A stretch of 64,000 nucleotides of DNA from the NCBI RefSeq assembly GCF_000785435.2, contig NZ_JTDB02000017.1, positions 30,280 to 94,279 of the forward strand, written 5' to 3'. Below the pieces are notes generated by a model, which saw nothing but the letters and a program-made list of their open reading frames with translations, did no database searches and was not told where the DNA came from. Source of the stretch: Paraburkholderia sacchari. GTDB taxonomy: Bacteria > Pseudomonadota > Gammaproteobacteria > Burkholderiales > Burkholderiaceae. The translations under genes were made by a program, and so were the position numbers. Below are positions 23,886-31,758 of this stretch, in pieces (position 1 is the stretch's first letter; each line of letters starts with the position of its first letter).

Positions 23886-25913
23886 ATGCGACGTCCATTG
23901 CGGCGCGTGCTGCATGTGTTGATCTGGATGGCCGCGCTGGCCCCCCCAGTGGTGGCCGTGGGCTACCTGCTCTACGCGAACCTGCTCAATCCCAACGAGG
24001 TGCAGCGCCTGGCCGGCAACTACGACGGCCTCTACTGGGACGCCGCCCAGATGCAGATCGCCTACGCGCGTTTCGAGAGCCAGTTGCTGATCTATGCCGA
24101 TGGCCTCGACCGCGACCTCGACAAGGTGCGGCTGCGCTATGAAGTCCTGCAATCGAAGCTCAACGTGATGAAGGGCTCGACGCACGAGCTCGCGGGCAAG
24201 CCTGACCTCATGCGGCGCCAGCACGACGATCTTGCCGCGATCGATGTTGCCATTGCACCGTTCGACGCCGAGATCGACACGCTCGCCGACAATCCCGAAC
24301 GCGCCGTGCCCATGCTGATGGCGCTCGATACGCACTGGACCCAGGTGACCGATCTAGCGCTGAGCCGGCGCTTTGCCGACGTGACCGAGCGCGAAGGCAT
24401 GCGGCGCGACTTCATCGCCAAGCGCCGCGATCTGTTCGCGGCGAGCATCGTGCTGCTGATGCTGTCGGCCGCGGCGGCGGCGCTGCTCGTGATGAACGGC
24501 TACCGGCGCACGCGCCTGATCCGGCAGCAGCACGCGGCGCTCGAAGCAGAGGCCCAGGCGAGCAGCGCCGCGCGCGAGGCGAGCATGGCCAAGGACGCGT
24601 TTCTCGGCATGATCAGCCACGAATTGCGCACGCCGCTCCATGCGATCGTGTCGTCGATCGAACTGCTCGGCTTCAACTCGCATTCCGAGGCGGACAGCAA
24701 GGTGATCCAGCGGCTCGAAACCGCCGCGCGCCAGCTCGAAGCGCAAATGAGGGACCTTACCGACTATGCGCGCCTCGGCGCGGGCAAGCTCGAACTGCGT
24801 CAGGAAACGTTCGATGTGCGCGAGCTTCTACAGTCGATCGTCGACGAAAACGAGCAGGCCGCGCTCGCTCGCGGTCTTGCGTTCGAGCATGCCTGCCATG
24901 GCCTGCATCAGACGCTCGTGGCCGATCCGCATCGCATTCGCCAGATCGCCAACAATCTCGTGACCAACGCGATCCGCTATACCGAGCGCGGCTCGGTGCG
25001 CATCGAGTTCATCACTGGCAGCGCGACGCCAGGCGTGACGACCCCCGGCGGTGTGCCGCCCGACGGAATGCCGCTCAGCGCAGCGACGCCCGCACAAACG
25101 TTGGCGATCATCGTGAGCGACACCGGGCCGGGCGTATCCGCCGCGCAGATCCCGCTCATCTTCAAGGAGTTCACGCAACTCGACACCTCGCGCTCGCGCC
25201 GTTACGAAGGCGCCGGCATGGGGCTCGCGATCGTGCGCGGGCTCGTCGATCTGTTCGGCGGCACGATCGACACCGATAGCCGGGTGGGAAAGGGCACGAC
25301 CTTCACGGTGACGATACCCGTCGCGGCAGTCGCGGCGCCGCTTGCCGAGGCGGCCGCGCCGCAACCTCATGACATGACCCAGCAGCAGGTGCTGGTCGTG
25401 GACGACAACCCGCTCGTGCGCGAGTCGCTCTGCGAGATGGTCGCGCACATGGGCTACGCGGCGCTCGCCGCGGCTGACACGGACAGCGCGCTGGCCCGCC
25501 TCGACGAGGCGCAATGCAAAGTCGTACTGCTCGATCTGCACATGCCGGGGCGCGACGGCTACGCATTCGTGGCCGAGTTGCAGGCGCGCGAGGGCGCTGG
25601 TGGGGACGAAGGCGAGGGCGAAGGAATAAGCAGCGGCAGCAGCGGCGAGCGCACGCGCGTGATCGCCGTGAGCGCCGACGTGGCTGCGCTCGCGGCCACC
25701 GCCGCCGACAGCAGCAATCCGTTCTTCGACTTGCTGCCCAAGCCGGTGCACTACGAAGTGCTGCGCAAGACGCTGCTGCGCGCGTTCAATGCGCGGCCTG
25801 TTCCAGGCGTAGCGGGAGCAGCGGGCGCGGCCGGCCAGCCAATGTGGCAGACGCAGCGGCCGGCGCAGGATGTATCGGCCGAGGATGTGAGCCGCGGCGT
25901 CAGCCTCGATTGA
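23886..25913 (+). CDS. Hybrid sensor histidine kinase with C-terminal receiver
   Basis: A 675-residue inner-membrane kinase. A first membrane helix lies at about residues 9-30 (VLIWMAALAPPVVAVGYLL), a periplasmic segment runs to about 178, a second helix follows (ASIVLLMLSAAAAALLV), then a coiled coil. The phosphoacceptor H-box is MISHELRTPLH (His245), with N-box IANNLVTNAIRYT and the G1/G2 boxes VSDTGPGVS and GAGMGLAIVRG. The receiver begins QQVLVVDDNPLVRESL with phospho-Asp550 in LLDLHMPGRDG. ATG 23886 is likelier than GTG 23883. A run of seven C at 23941 lies in helix one. It overlaps the convergent BetR gene by 14 bp. Confidence 0.93.
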   Translation: MRRPLRRVLHVLIWMAALAPPVVAVGYLLYANLLNPNEVQRLAGNYDGLYWDAAQMQIAYARFESQLLIYADGLDRDLDKVRLRYEVLQSKLNVMKGSTHELAGKPDLMRRQHDDLAAIDVAIAPFDAEIDTLADNPERAVPMLMALDTHWTQVTDLALSRRFADVTEREGMRRDFIAKRRDLFAASIVLLMLSAAAAALLVMNGYRRTRLIRQQHAALEAEAQASSAAREASMAKDAFLGMISHELRTPLHAIVSSIELLGFNSHSEADSKVIQRLETAARQLEAQMRDLTDYARLGAGKLELRQETFDVRELLQSIVDENEQAALARGLAFEHACHGLHQTLVADPHRIRQIANNLVTNAIRYTERGSVRIEFITGSATPGVTTPGGVPPDGMPLSAATPAQTLAIIVSDTGPGVSAAQIPLIFKEFTQLDTSRSRRYEGAGMGLAIVRGLVDLFGGTIDTDSRVGKGTTFTVTIPVAAVAAPLAEAAAPQPHDMTQQQVLVVDDNPLVRESLCEMVAHMGYAALAAADTDSALARLDEAQCKVVLLDLHMPGRDGYAFVAELQAREGAGGDEGEGEGISSGSSGERTRVIAVSADVAALAATAADSSNPFFDLLPKPVHYEVLRKTLLRAFNARPVPGVAGAAGAAGQPMWQTQRPAQDVSAEDVSRGVSLD

Positions 25914-26754
25914 GCCGCTTGGAAAGATCGGCGACGAGAATCGCCATGCGCGCGGGTTTTTCGTAGCAGGCCACGTTGTAGTGGCGCACCACCTGGCTGA
26001 TCTCCGACTCGCTCGCCTTGCCCGTCAGCAGTTCGCCCGTGAGCACGAAGATGGGTGCGTCGGGGTTCTCGGAGGCGCGCACCTGGCGGATGGCCTCGGC
26101 GGAGGTCTGGCTGCCGAACAGCCAGTCGATCACCACGCCGTCGAACACGTTGTGCTCCAGCGCCTGCTCGAACGCGGCGAGACCATACAGCGCGTGCGCC
26201 GCGTAGCCGCTGTGTTCTAGATAGTCGCGCAGGTTGTCAGCGGAAGCCTGGTCGTCGTCCACCACGGCGATGAGCGGCTTGTCGGACTCCGCGCGGCGCG
26301 GATAGATCTCGATCTTGTGGACTTCGCGCGCGTTCTGGTACAGCGCGCCGTCGGGGCGCACCACGCGCCACTGGCCCTGCTTCTCGTAGGCGACGAAGTC
26401 CGGGCGGCTGCCCGGCTCCACGGGCGCGCCAATCCAGGCCGTGCAGGCGAGTTCCACGGCGCTCACGCACAACAGCGCTTCCTGCGCGCTCGCGCCCACC
26501 GTGCCGGGGTCGAGCAGCTGCGCGCCGAACAGCTGCGCGGCGGGCTCGTCGAACGCTTCGGCGACTTTCTTGATTTGCGCGAGTGTCCACGGGCTGTTGC
26601 CGCGCAGCTTGCGATGCCCTTGCGAAAAGCTCAGATCGAGAATCCGGCACAGCTCCGTCGTTTGCTGACGTTTGCCGATGCCATGACGGCTCATCAATTC
26701 GCGGACGCGTTCCGCGACCGCGGCCGAGTCGGTTGAAGGTTCAACGTTCGACAT
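25900..26754 (-). CDS. BetR-type helix-turn-helix protein with C-terminal receiver domain
   Basis: A 284-residue protein in reversed order relative to ordinary response regulators. Residues 10-80 form a BetR-like helix-turn-helix (VRELMSRHGIGKRQQTTELC, then SFSQGHRKLRGNSPWTLAQI). A middle part (80-155) is unassigned. Residues 160-284 are a receiver: KPLIAVVDDDQASADNLRDY, DGVVIDWLFGSQ with the phospho-Asp and FVLTGELLTGK, then CYEKPARM. It converges on the hybrid kinase, overlapping by 14 bp, so sense-antisense transcription is unavoidable. The start at 26754 is followed upstream by nine consecutive C on its own strand, nine bases away. It is probably the output of the same signalling module. 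Confidence 0.85.
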   Translation of the reverse strand: MSNVEPSTDSAAVAERVRELMSRHGIGKRQQTTELCRILDLSFSQGHRKLRGNSPWTLAQIKKVAEAFDEPAAQLFGAQLLDPGTVGASAQEALLCVSAVELACTAWIGAPVEPGSRPDFVAYEKQGQWRVVRPDGALYQNAREVHKIEIYPRRAESDKPLIAVVDDDQASADNLRDYLEHSGYAAHALYGLAAFEQALEHNVFDGVVIDWLFGSQTSAEAIRQVRASENPDAPIFVLTGELLTGKASESEISQVVRHYNVACYEKPARMAILVADLSKRLNRG

Positions 26755-26763
26755 GCTGCAAAT

Positions 26764-26772
26764 GGGGGGGGG
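26764..26772. repeat. Homopolymer tract of nine G (C on the coding strand)
   Basis: Nine consecutive guanines occupy the position where the ribosome-binding region of the BetR-receiver gene should be, nine bases ahead of its start. There is no purine-rich Shine-Dalgarno sequence on the coding strand. Such runs can vary by slipped-strand replication. Confidence 0.85.
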
Positions 26773-26820
26773 ATCGAGGGTCAGTGGGCGCTAATTATCT
26801 CGTGCAGCGACGCTGCATCA

Positions 26821-26887
26821 AGAATTAGTAATTCTGACAGAACGCGGGCGCGCGGAATATTCTAAACGCATAATTTTACAATTATGC
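26821..26887. promoter_or_regulatory. Two dyads upstream of the BetR-receiver gene
   Basis: AGAATT-AGT-AATTCT (26821-26835) is a perfect 6-bp dyad, and GCATAATT-TTAC-AATTATGC (26868-26887) is a perfect 8-bp dyad. Between them lies GGAATATTCT. They form an AT-rich block in a GC-rich background, 67-133 bp upstream of the start, and are likely operators for this gene. Confidence 0.5.
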
Positions 26888-26978
26888 AAGCTTTTAATCG
26901 ACAACATTCGGTGACGAATGAATCTGTCGATGCAACGAGCATTCCTGTCCTGAGGCCCCAGCCTGACCTCCTTCCCCC

Positions 26979-27935
26979 TCAAGCCGGCTGCAACCCCTCC
27001 AGCAACTGCCGCACGCGAGACAGATCGCGATTGATCGCGCTGGCGTCCTCGAACAGCGCCGCGAGCCAGTCGACGAAGATGCGCACGCGCGGCGACACCT
27101 GACGCGATTTCACGAACGCCACCGAGACCGGCGTGGGCAGCGGCTTCCATTGCGGCAGCACTTCCACGAGCGCGCCGCTCTCGAGATACGGCTGCGCCGC
27201 GAGCAGCGGCGGCTGGATCAGCCCATAGCCCTGCAGCCCGCAGGTGAGGTAGGCGAACTCGTCCGAGACGTGCACGAAGCCGTCCACCTTCACCTTGGTC
27301 GCGCTGCCGTCCACTTCGAAATCGAACTCGAACGGGCGGCCCGTGAGCGGCGAAAGAAAATTCACCACCGGGTGCCGCGCGAGGTCGTCGAGCGACTGCG
27401 GCGCGCCGTGGCGCGCAAGATACGCGGGGCTCGCGCAGGTCACATGTTCGAGCACGCCGAGGCGGCGTGCCGCGAGCCCCGAGTCGGGCAACTCGCCGAG
27501 CTGGATGCTGCAATCCACGCCTTCGCCGACGAGGTCGACATTGCGCAGGCTCACGCCGATCACGAGATCGATTTGCGGATAGCGCGCGTGAAAGTCGTCG
27601 AGCGCGGGCAGCACGATCGCGTTGGCGATCAGGCCCGGCATCTCCACGCGCAGGCGGCCGCCGATCGCGCTGGGCGATTGGCGCACGCTCGCTTCGGCAT
27701 CGTCGATGTCGGCGAGGATGCGCGCGGCGCGCTCGTAGTACGCCGCGCCTTCGGACGTGAGCGAAAGACGGCGCGTCGTGCGCACGAGCAATTGCGTGCC
27801 GAGCAGCGCCTCGAGGTTCTGCATCAGCGTGGTCGCGCTGGCGCGCGGCATGTCGAGCGATTGAGCGGCTTTGGTGAAGCTGTTGGTATCGACGATGCGA
27901 ACGAAGGTGCGCATCGCCTGAATGCGGTCGATCAC
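26979..27935 (-). CDS. LysR-family transcriptional regulator
   Basis: A 318-residue regulator. The start is GTG at 27935, preceded by AGGAG with seven-base spacing, giving an N-terminus of MIDRIQAMRTFVRIVDTNSF. The winged helix continues TKAAQSLDMPRASATTLMQN LEALLG, the usual first-60-residue LysR domain. The effector-binding domain starts near residue 90 (GRLRVEMPGLIANAIV) and runs to the end. Its nearest neighbour in the transcription direction is the BetR gene region; upstream there is a 250-bp gap before the alcohol dehydrogenase stop. Its regulated target is not evident because the divergent side carries no gene reading away from it. Confidence 0.9.
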   Translation of the reverse strand: MIDRIQAMRTFVRIVDTNSFTKAAQSLDMPRASATTLMQNLEALLGTQLLVRTTRRLSLTSEGAAYYERAARILADIDDAEASVRQSPSAIGGRLRVEMPGLIANAIVLPALDDFHARYPQIDLVIGVSLRNVDLVGEGVDCSIQLGELPDSGLAARRLGVLEHVTCASPAYLARHGAPQSLDDLARHPVVNFLSPLTGRPFEFDFEVDGSATKVKVDGFVHVSDEFAYLTCGLQGYGLIQPPLLAAQPYLESGALVEVLPQWKPLPTPVSVAFVKSRQVSPRVRIFVDWLAALFEDASAINRDLSRVRQLLEGLQPA

Positions 27936-28184
27936 GGGCGAGCTCCTGGTTATCGGGAAAAAGCGGTCTAAAACGGCTGGAACGAAATCCGCGCCACGGC
28001 ACAAGGCAGCACGAAGCGGCACAAAGCGGCTATAGCGGTTTCAGGGCGGCGCGTCTCGCGCGAGGCGGCGCCGCTCGACTACGTGAGGCCGGGAAAAGCA
28101 GGCCTGGGTACGAAAGGGCTGGGTGGGCCGTCAGGAACGGACGGCCCGGCGGGAACAGGCGTTTTGTCAGGCGTCAGCGGTTGC

Positions 28185-29237
28185 TTACTGGCGCAGCGAA
28201 TCGATGTCGATCACGAAGCGGTATTTCACATCGCTCTTGAGCATGCGCTCATAAGCGTGGTTGATGTCCTGCATCTTGATCATTTCGATATCGGACGTAA
28301 TGCCATGCTGTCCGCAAAAATCCAGCATTTCCTGCGTTTCTGCAATACCGCCGATCAGCGAGCCCGCCAGTCGGCGGCGCTTGAAGATCAGGTTGAACAC
28401 CTGCGGCGAAGGGTGATCGTGCTCGGGCGCGCCCACCAGGGTCAGCGTGCCGTCGCGCTTGAGCAGCTCGATGAACGGATTCAGGTCGTGCTGCGCGGCC
28501 ACCGTGTTGACGATCAGATCGAAGCTGTTGGCGTGCGCCTGCATCTGCTCCGGGTCTTTCGAAATCACGACTTCGTCGGCGCCGAGTCGTTTGCCGTCTT
28601 CGACCTTCGAGGGCGAGGTGGTGAACAGCACCACGTGCGCGCCCATCGCGTGCGCGAGCTTCACGCCCATGTGGCCGAGGCCGCCGAGCCCCACGATGCC
28701 GACCTTCTTGCCGGGGCCCGCGCCCCATGTGCGCAGCGGCGAATACGTGGTGATGCCCGCGCACAGCAGCGGCGCCGCGCCTGCCGGGTCGAGGTTCTCG
28801 GGCACGCGCAGCACGAAGGCTTCGTCCACCACGAGTTGCGTGGAATAGCCGCCGTAAGTGAGCTCGCCGCTCACGCGGTCGATGCCGTTATAGGTGCCGA
28901 CGAAACCGTTCTCGCAATACTGTTCGAGGCCTTCCGCGCAGCTCGCGCAAGTGCGGCACGAGTCGACCAGGCAACCGACGCCCACGAGCTCGCCCACCTT
29001 GAAGCGCGTGACGCCCTTGCCCACTTCGGTCACGCGGCCAACGATCTCGTGGCCCGGCACGACCGGGTAGAGCGTGTTGCGCCATTCGTTGCGGGCCTGG
29101 TGCAGGTCGGAGTGGCACACGCCGCAGAACTGCACGTCGATGCGCACGTCGAGTTCGCGCAAATCGCGGCGCTGAAATTCGAACGGGGCGAGCGGCGAGG
29201 CGGCGTCGCGGGCGGCATATCCGTAAGTGGGGTACAT
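28185..29237 (-). CDS. Zinc-dependent NAD(P)-alcohol dehydrogenase, YahK/CAD-like
   Basis: A 350-residue medium-chain alcohol/aldehyde reductase. The catalytic zinc ligands are in GVCHSDLHQA and VPGHEIVGRV; the structural zinc site is the four-cysteine cluster in VDSCRTCASCAEGLEQYC; the coenzyme loop is VGLGGLGHMG. The motif pattern, including NEWRNTLYPVVPGHE and ITTYSPLRTW, matches YahK-type aldehyde reductases of the cinnamyl alcohol dehydrogenase group. Start at ATG 29237 with AGGAG eight bases upstream. It is divergent from an AraC-type gene (264-bp spacer), a layout like yqhC with aldehyde reductase yqhD, so detoxification of aldehydes under AraC control is likely. Confidence 0.9.
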   Translation of the reverse strand: MYPTYGYAARDAASPLAPFEFQRRDLRELDVRIDVQFCGVCHSDLHQARNEWRNTLYPVVPGHEIVGRVTEVGKGVTRFKVGELVGVGCLVDSCRTCASCAEGLEQYCENGFVGTYNGIDRVSGELTYGGYSTQLVVDEAFVLRVPENLDPAGAAPLLCAGITTYSPLRTWGAGPGKKVGIVGLGGLGHMGVKLAHAMGAHVVLFTTSPSKVEDGKRLGADEVVISKDPEQMQAHANSFDLIVNTVAAQHDLNPFIELLKRDGTLTLVGAPEHDHPSPQVFNLIFKRRRLAGSLIGGIAETQEMLDFCGQHGITSDIEMIKMQDINHAYERMLKSDVKYRFVIDIDSLRQ

Positions 29238-29501
29238 AGGCTGGCTCCTGAGGCTGAACTGATTTGCCGAATTAGCAGATCGTGCGGACGCAAATACCTG
29301 CTCGCAGCGCTTGAGCAAGCGCTGGATCAACGGGTGTTGCGGCAGGGTTTCCATGCTAAGGATCGCGCTCTACCCAGGGAATACCTGAAGCTATCGAAGA
29401 CTTGCCTGATTCTCCTGGCGCGCAGCACGCGCGTGCGTTCGGTGATAGATTGGCAAGCCTGTTTCTCCGCTTCTATCGATGAATTCAGGGGCGCTACTGT
29501 C

Positions 29502-30458
29502 ATGAAAGATCCACAAACCGACGACGTCACGCAAAGCCGCATCGTCGAGCTGCTGCTGCAACTCACGCAGCGCGACGGCGTGCATCCCACTTCGATCGAC
29601 TGCGTGCGGTTGTTGCGCGGCAGCGAGAGCCATCCGCGCAGGCCGGTGATGTACGAACCGAGCATCGTGATCGTGTGCCAGGGCCGCAAGCGCGGCTTTC
29701 TTGGCGACCAGGTGTTCATCTACGATGCGCAGCAATACCTCGTGCTCTCGGTGCCGCTGCCATTCGAGTGCGAGACCGAGGCGACGCCCGAAAAGCCGAT
29801 CCTCGCGATTTCGATTCGCGTCGATCTGACCATGGTGGCCGAGCTGCTGATGGCGCTCAACGACACGCGCGGCAGCGCCGTGGCGGAGCCGGTGGGCATC
29901 TACGCGACGCCGCTAGACGTGACGCTTTCGAACGCCGTGCTGCGTCTCGTCGAAGCGCTCGCGCAGCCGAGCGACGCGCGCATTCTCGGCATGTCGATCG
30001 TGCGCGAGATCTGCTATCGCGTGCTGACCGGCGAGCAGGGCGATGCAATCCGCGCGGCGCTCACGCATCAGCATCATTTCGGCCGCATCGCGAAGGCGCT
30101 GCGCCGCATCCATGCCGACTATCGCGGCGACCTCGACGTGGAGACGCTGGCCGCCGAGGCGGGCATGAGCCTCGCGGTTTTTCATGCGCACTTCAAGGCC
30201 GTCACTTCGACCTCGCCGATGCAGTACGTGAAGACCACGCGCCTGCATCAGGCGCGGCTGTTGATCACGCACGACGGCATGAACGTGAGCGCGGCAGCCG
30301 CGCGCGTGGGCTACGAAAGCGCCTCGCAATTCAGCCGCGAGTTCAAGCGCCTGTTCGGCTGCAGCCCCGCCGACGACATGCGCCGCGCGCGCAACGCCGC
30401 CGAAGCCGCCGCGCCGCGCGTCGAAGTGGCGGCGCGTTATGCCGGCGCTGCTGTGTGA
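29502..30458 (+). CDS. AraC-family regulator with AraC_N domain, YqhC-like
   Basis: A 318-residue activator. Residues 30-190 form the AraC_N type sensor domain (EPSIVIVCQGRKRGFLGDQV, QQYLVLSVPLPFECETEATP, ISIRVDLTMVAELL). The two helix-turn-helices are in residues 210-310: DLDVETLAAEAGMSLAVFHA and NVSAAAARVGYESASQFSRE with FKRLFGCSPADDMR. The AraC_N group includes E. coli YqhC, which activates aldehyde reductase in response to aldehydes. It is transcribed away from the YahK-like dehydrogenase and is its probable regulator. Start at ATG 29502; the frame is open far upstream, but the domain begins after this ATG. Confidence 0.9.
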   Translation: MKDPQTDDVTQSRIVELLLQLTQRDGVHPTSIDCVRLLRGSESHPRRPVMYEPSIVIVCQGRKRGFLGDQVFIYDAQQYLVLSVPLPFECETEATPEKPILAISIRVDLTMVAELLMALNDTRGSAVAEPVGIYATPLDVTLSNAVLRLVEALAQPSDARILGMSIVREICYRVLTGEQGDAIRAALTHQHHFGRIAKALRRIHADYRGDLDVETLAAEAGMSLAVFHAHFKAVTSTSPMQYVKTTRLHQARLLITHDGMNVSAAAARVGYESASQFSREFKRLFGCSPADDMRRARNAAEAAAPRVEVAARYAGAAV

Positions 30459-30503
30459 ATGCCGTACCGGCCGATTGAATTGACATGATCGTTTGGATCG
30501 CTA

Positions 30504-31472
30504 ATGAATGATGCTATCGCACATGCTGCGCAGTTGCCGGACCTGCCGCGCCTGCTCGTGCTGATCCCGCTCACCGATGCCGACCGTGCGGATCTCGCCG
30601 CGTACTTCGACGTGCTCTACGCACCCGACGCGCAGCAGCGTGGGCAGGCGATTGCGCAACGAGGCGGCACGGTGCGCGCGGTGCTCACGAACGGCGCGAC
30701 CGGGCTCGCGGCCGGCGAAATCGACCGGATGCCCGCGCTCGAACTCGCGGGCGCGCTGGGCGCGGGCTACGAGAATCTCGCGCTCGACCATGCGCGCTCG
30801 CACGGCATTGCGCTGTGCAACGGAGCGGGCGTGAACGCCGATTGCGTCGCCGATCATGCGATGGCGCTCCTGCTTGCCACCGTGCGGGCGGTGCCACGGT
30901 TCGACGCCGCGTGCCGCGCGGGCGTCTGGCGCGACGCGCTGCCGATGCGGCCGACACTCACGGGGCGGCGGCTCGGGATCGTCGGCTACGGGCAGATCGG
31001 CGCGAAGATCGCGCGCCGCGCCGCGGGCTTCGAGATGGCGATCGGCTATCACAACCGCACGCCGCGCGAGGGCGTGAGCGCGCGCTACTTCGACACGCCG
31101 CTCGCGCTCGCGCAATGGAGCGATTGCCTCGTCGTGGCGACGCCAGGCGGCGCGCAGACCCAGCATCTGATCGATCGCGCGGTGCTCGACGCGCTCGGGC
31201 CCGACGGTTTTCTCGTCAACGTTTCGCGCGGCAGCGTGGTCGATACGGCGGCGCTGGCTGCCGCGCTCGCGCAGGGCGCATTGGGCGGCGCGGGGCTCGA
31301 CGTTTACGAGGGCGAGCCCGCACCGCCGCAGGCGCTCGTTGCGCTCGAGAACGTCGTGCTCACGCCGCACGTGGCCGGCACGTCGCCCGACGTGCGCACG
31401 GCCAGCATTCGCCACTTCATCGAGAACGCCATGCGCTGCTTCGCTGGCGAGCCGCTGCTCACGCCGCTTTGA
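30504..31472 (+). CDS. D-isomer-specific 2-hydroxyacid dehydrogenase
   Basis: A 322-residue NAD(P)-dependent enzyme that reduces 2-oxoacids such as glyoxylate or hydroxypyruvate. The coenzyme motif is LGIVGYGQIGAKIARRA; the catalytic Arg is in LVNVSRGSVVDTAAL, the Glu in DVYEGEPAPP and the His in NVVLTPHVAGTS, so the active-site triad is complete. GAGYENLALDHARSHGI marks the substrate domain joint. It follows the AraC gene after 45 bp on the same strand and could be cotranscribed with it. The exact 2-oxoacid is unknown. Confidence 0.9.
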   Translation: MNDAIAHAAQLPDLPRLLVLIPLTDADRADLAAYFDVLYAPDAQQRGQAIAQRGGTVRAVLTNGATGLAAGEIDRMPALELAGALGAGYENLALDHARSHGIALCNGAGVNADCVADHAMALLLATVRAVPRFDAACRAGVWRDALPMRPTLTGRRLGIVGYGQIGAKIARRAAGFEMAIGYHNRTPREGVSARYFDTPLALAQWSDCLVVATPGGAQTQHLIDRAVLDALGPDGFLVNVSRGSVVDTAALAAALAQGALGGAGLDVYEGEPAPPQALVALENVVLTPHVAGTSPDVRTASIRHFIENAMRCFAGEPLLTPL

Positions 31473-31517
31473 TGCGCCCGCAAAAGCTGTGTGCTGCCGG
31501 CGGCCGTCACAGGGCCG

Positions 31518-31534
31518 CTTAAGGGAGCCTTAAG
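31518..31534. promoter_or_regulatory. Perfect palindrome ahead of the globin-EAL gene
   Basis: CTTAAGG-GAG-CCTTAAG is a 7-bp dyad with a 3-base centre in the gap between the 2-hydroxyacid dehydrogenase and the globin-coupled phosphodiesterase. It could be an operator; no regulator is assigned. Confidence 0.35.
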
Positions 31535-31758
31535 CCGCGCCAGGGTACCTTGGCCGCCCGGATTTCCGGCCAGCCACCTTCCGCACGCCTCGCTATGTGC
31601 GCTGGCCCACGTCTCGAGGACACTCTCCATTGTGGCGGCCCTTTGCGCATTCATGCATGCCGTATCATTTCTCGTTGAGCGACGAGGCCTCGCTCGCCGC
31701 GTTGTGCGCGGCGCACGGCCGGTCGACTCTCCCGCCCCGGCGCCCTGACACGTCATAC

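Noticed and set aside
26818..28002. Long alternative frame on the minus strand overlapping the LysR gene
   Set aside because: Arg-rich shadow of the LysR reading frame.
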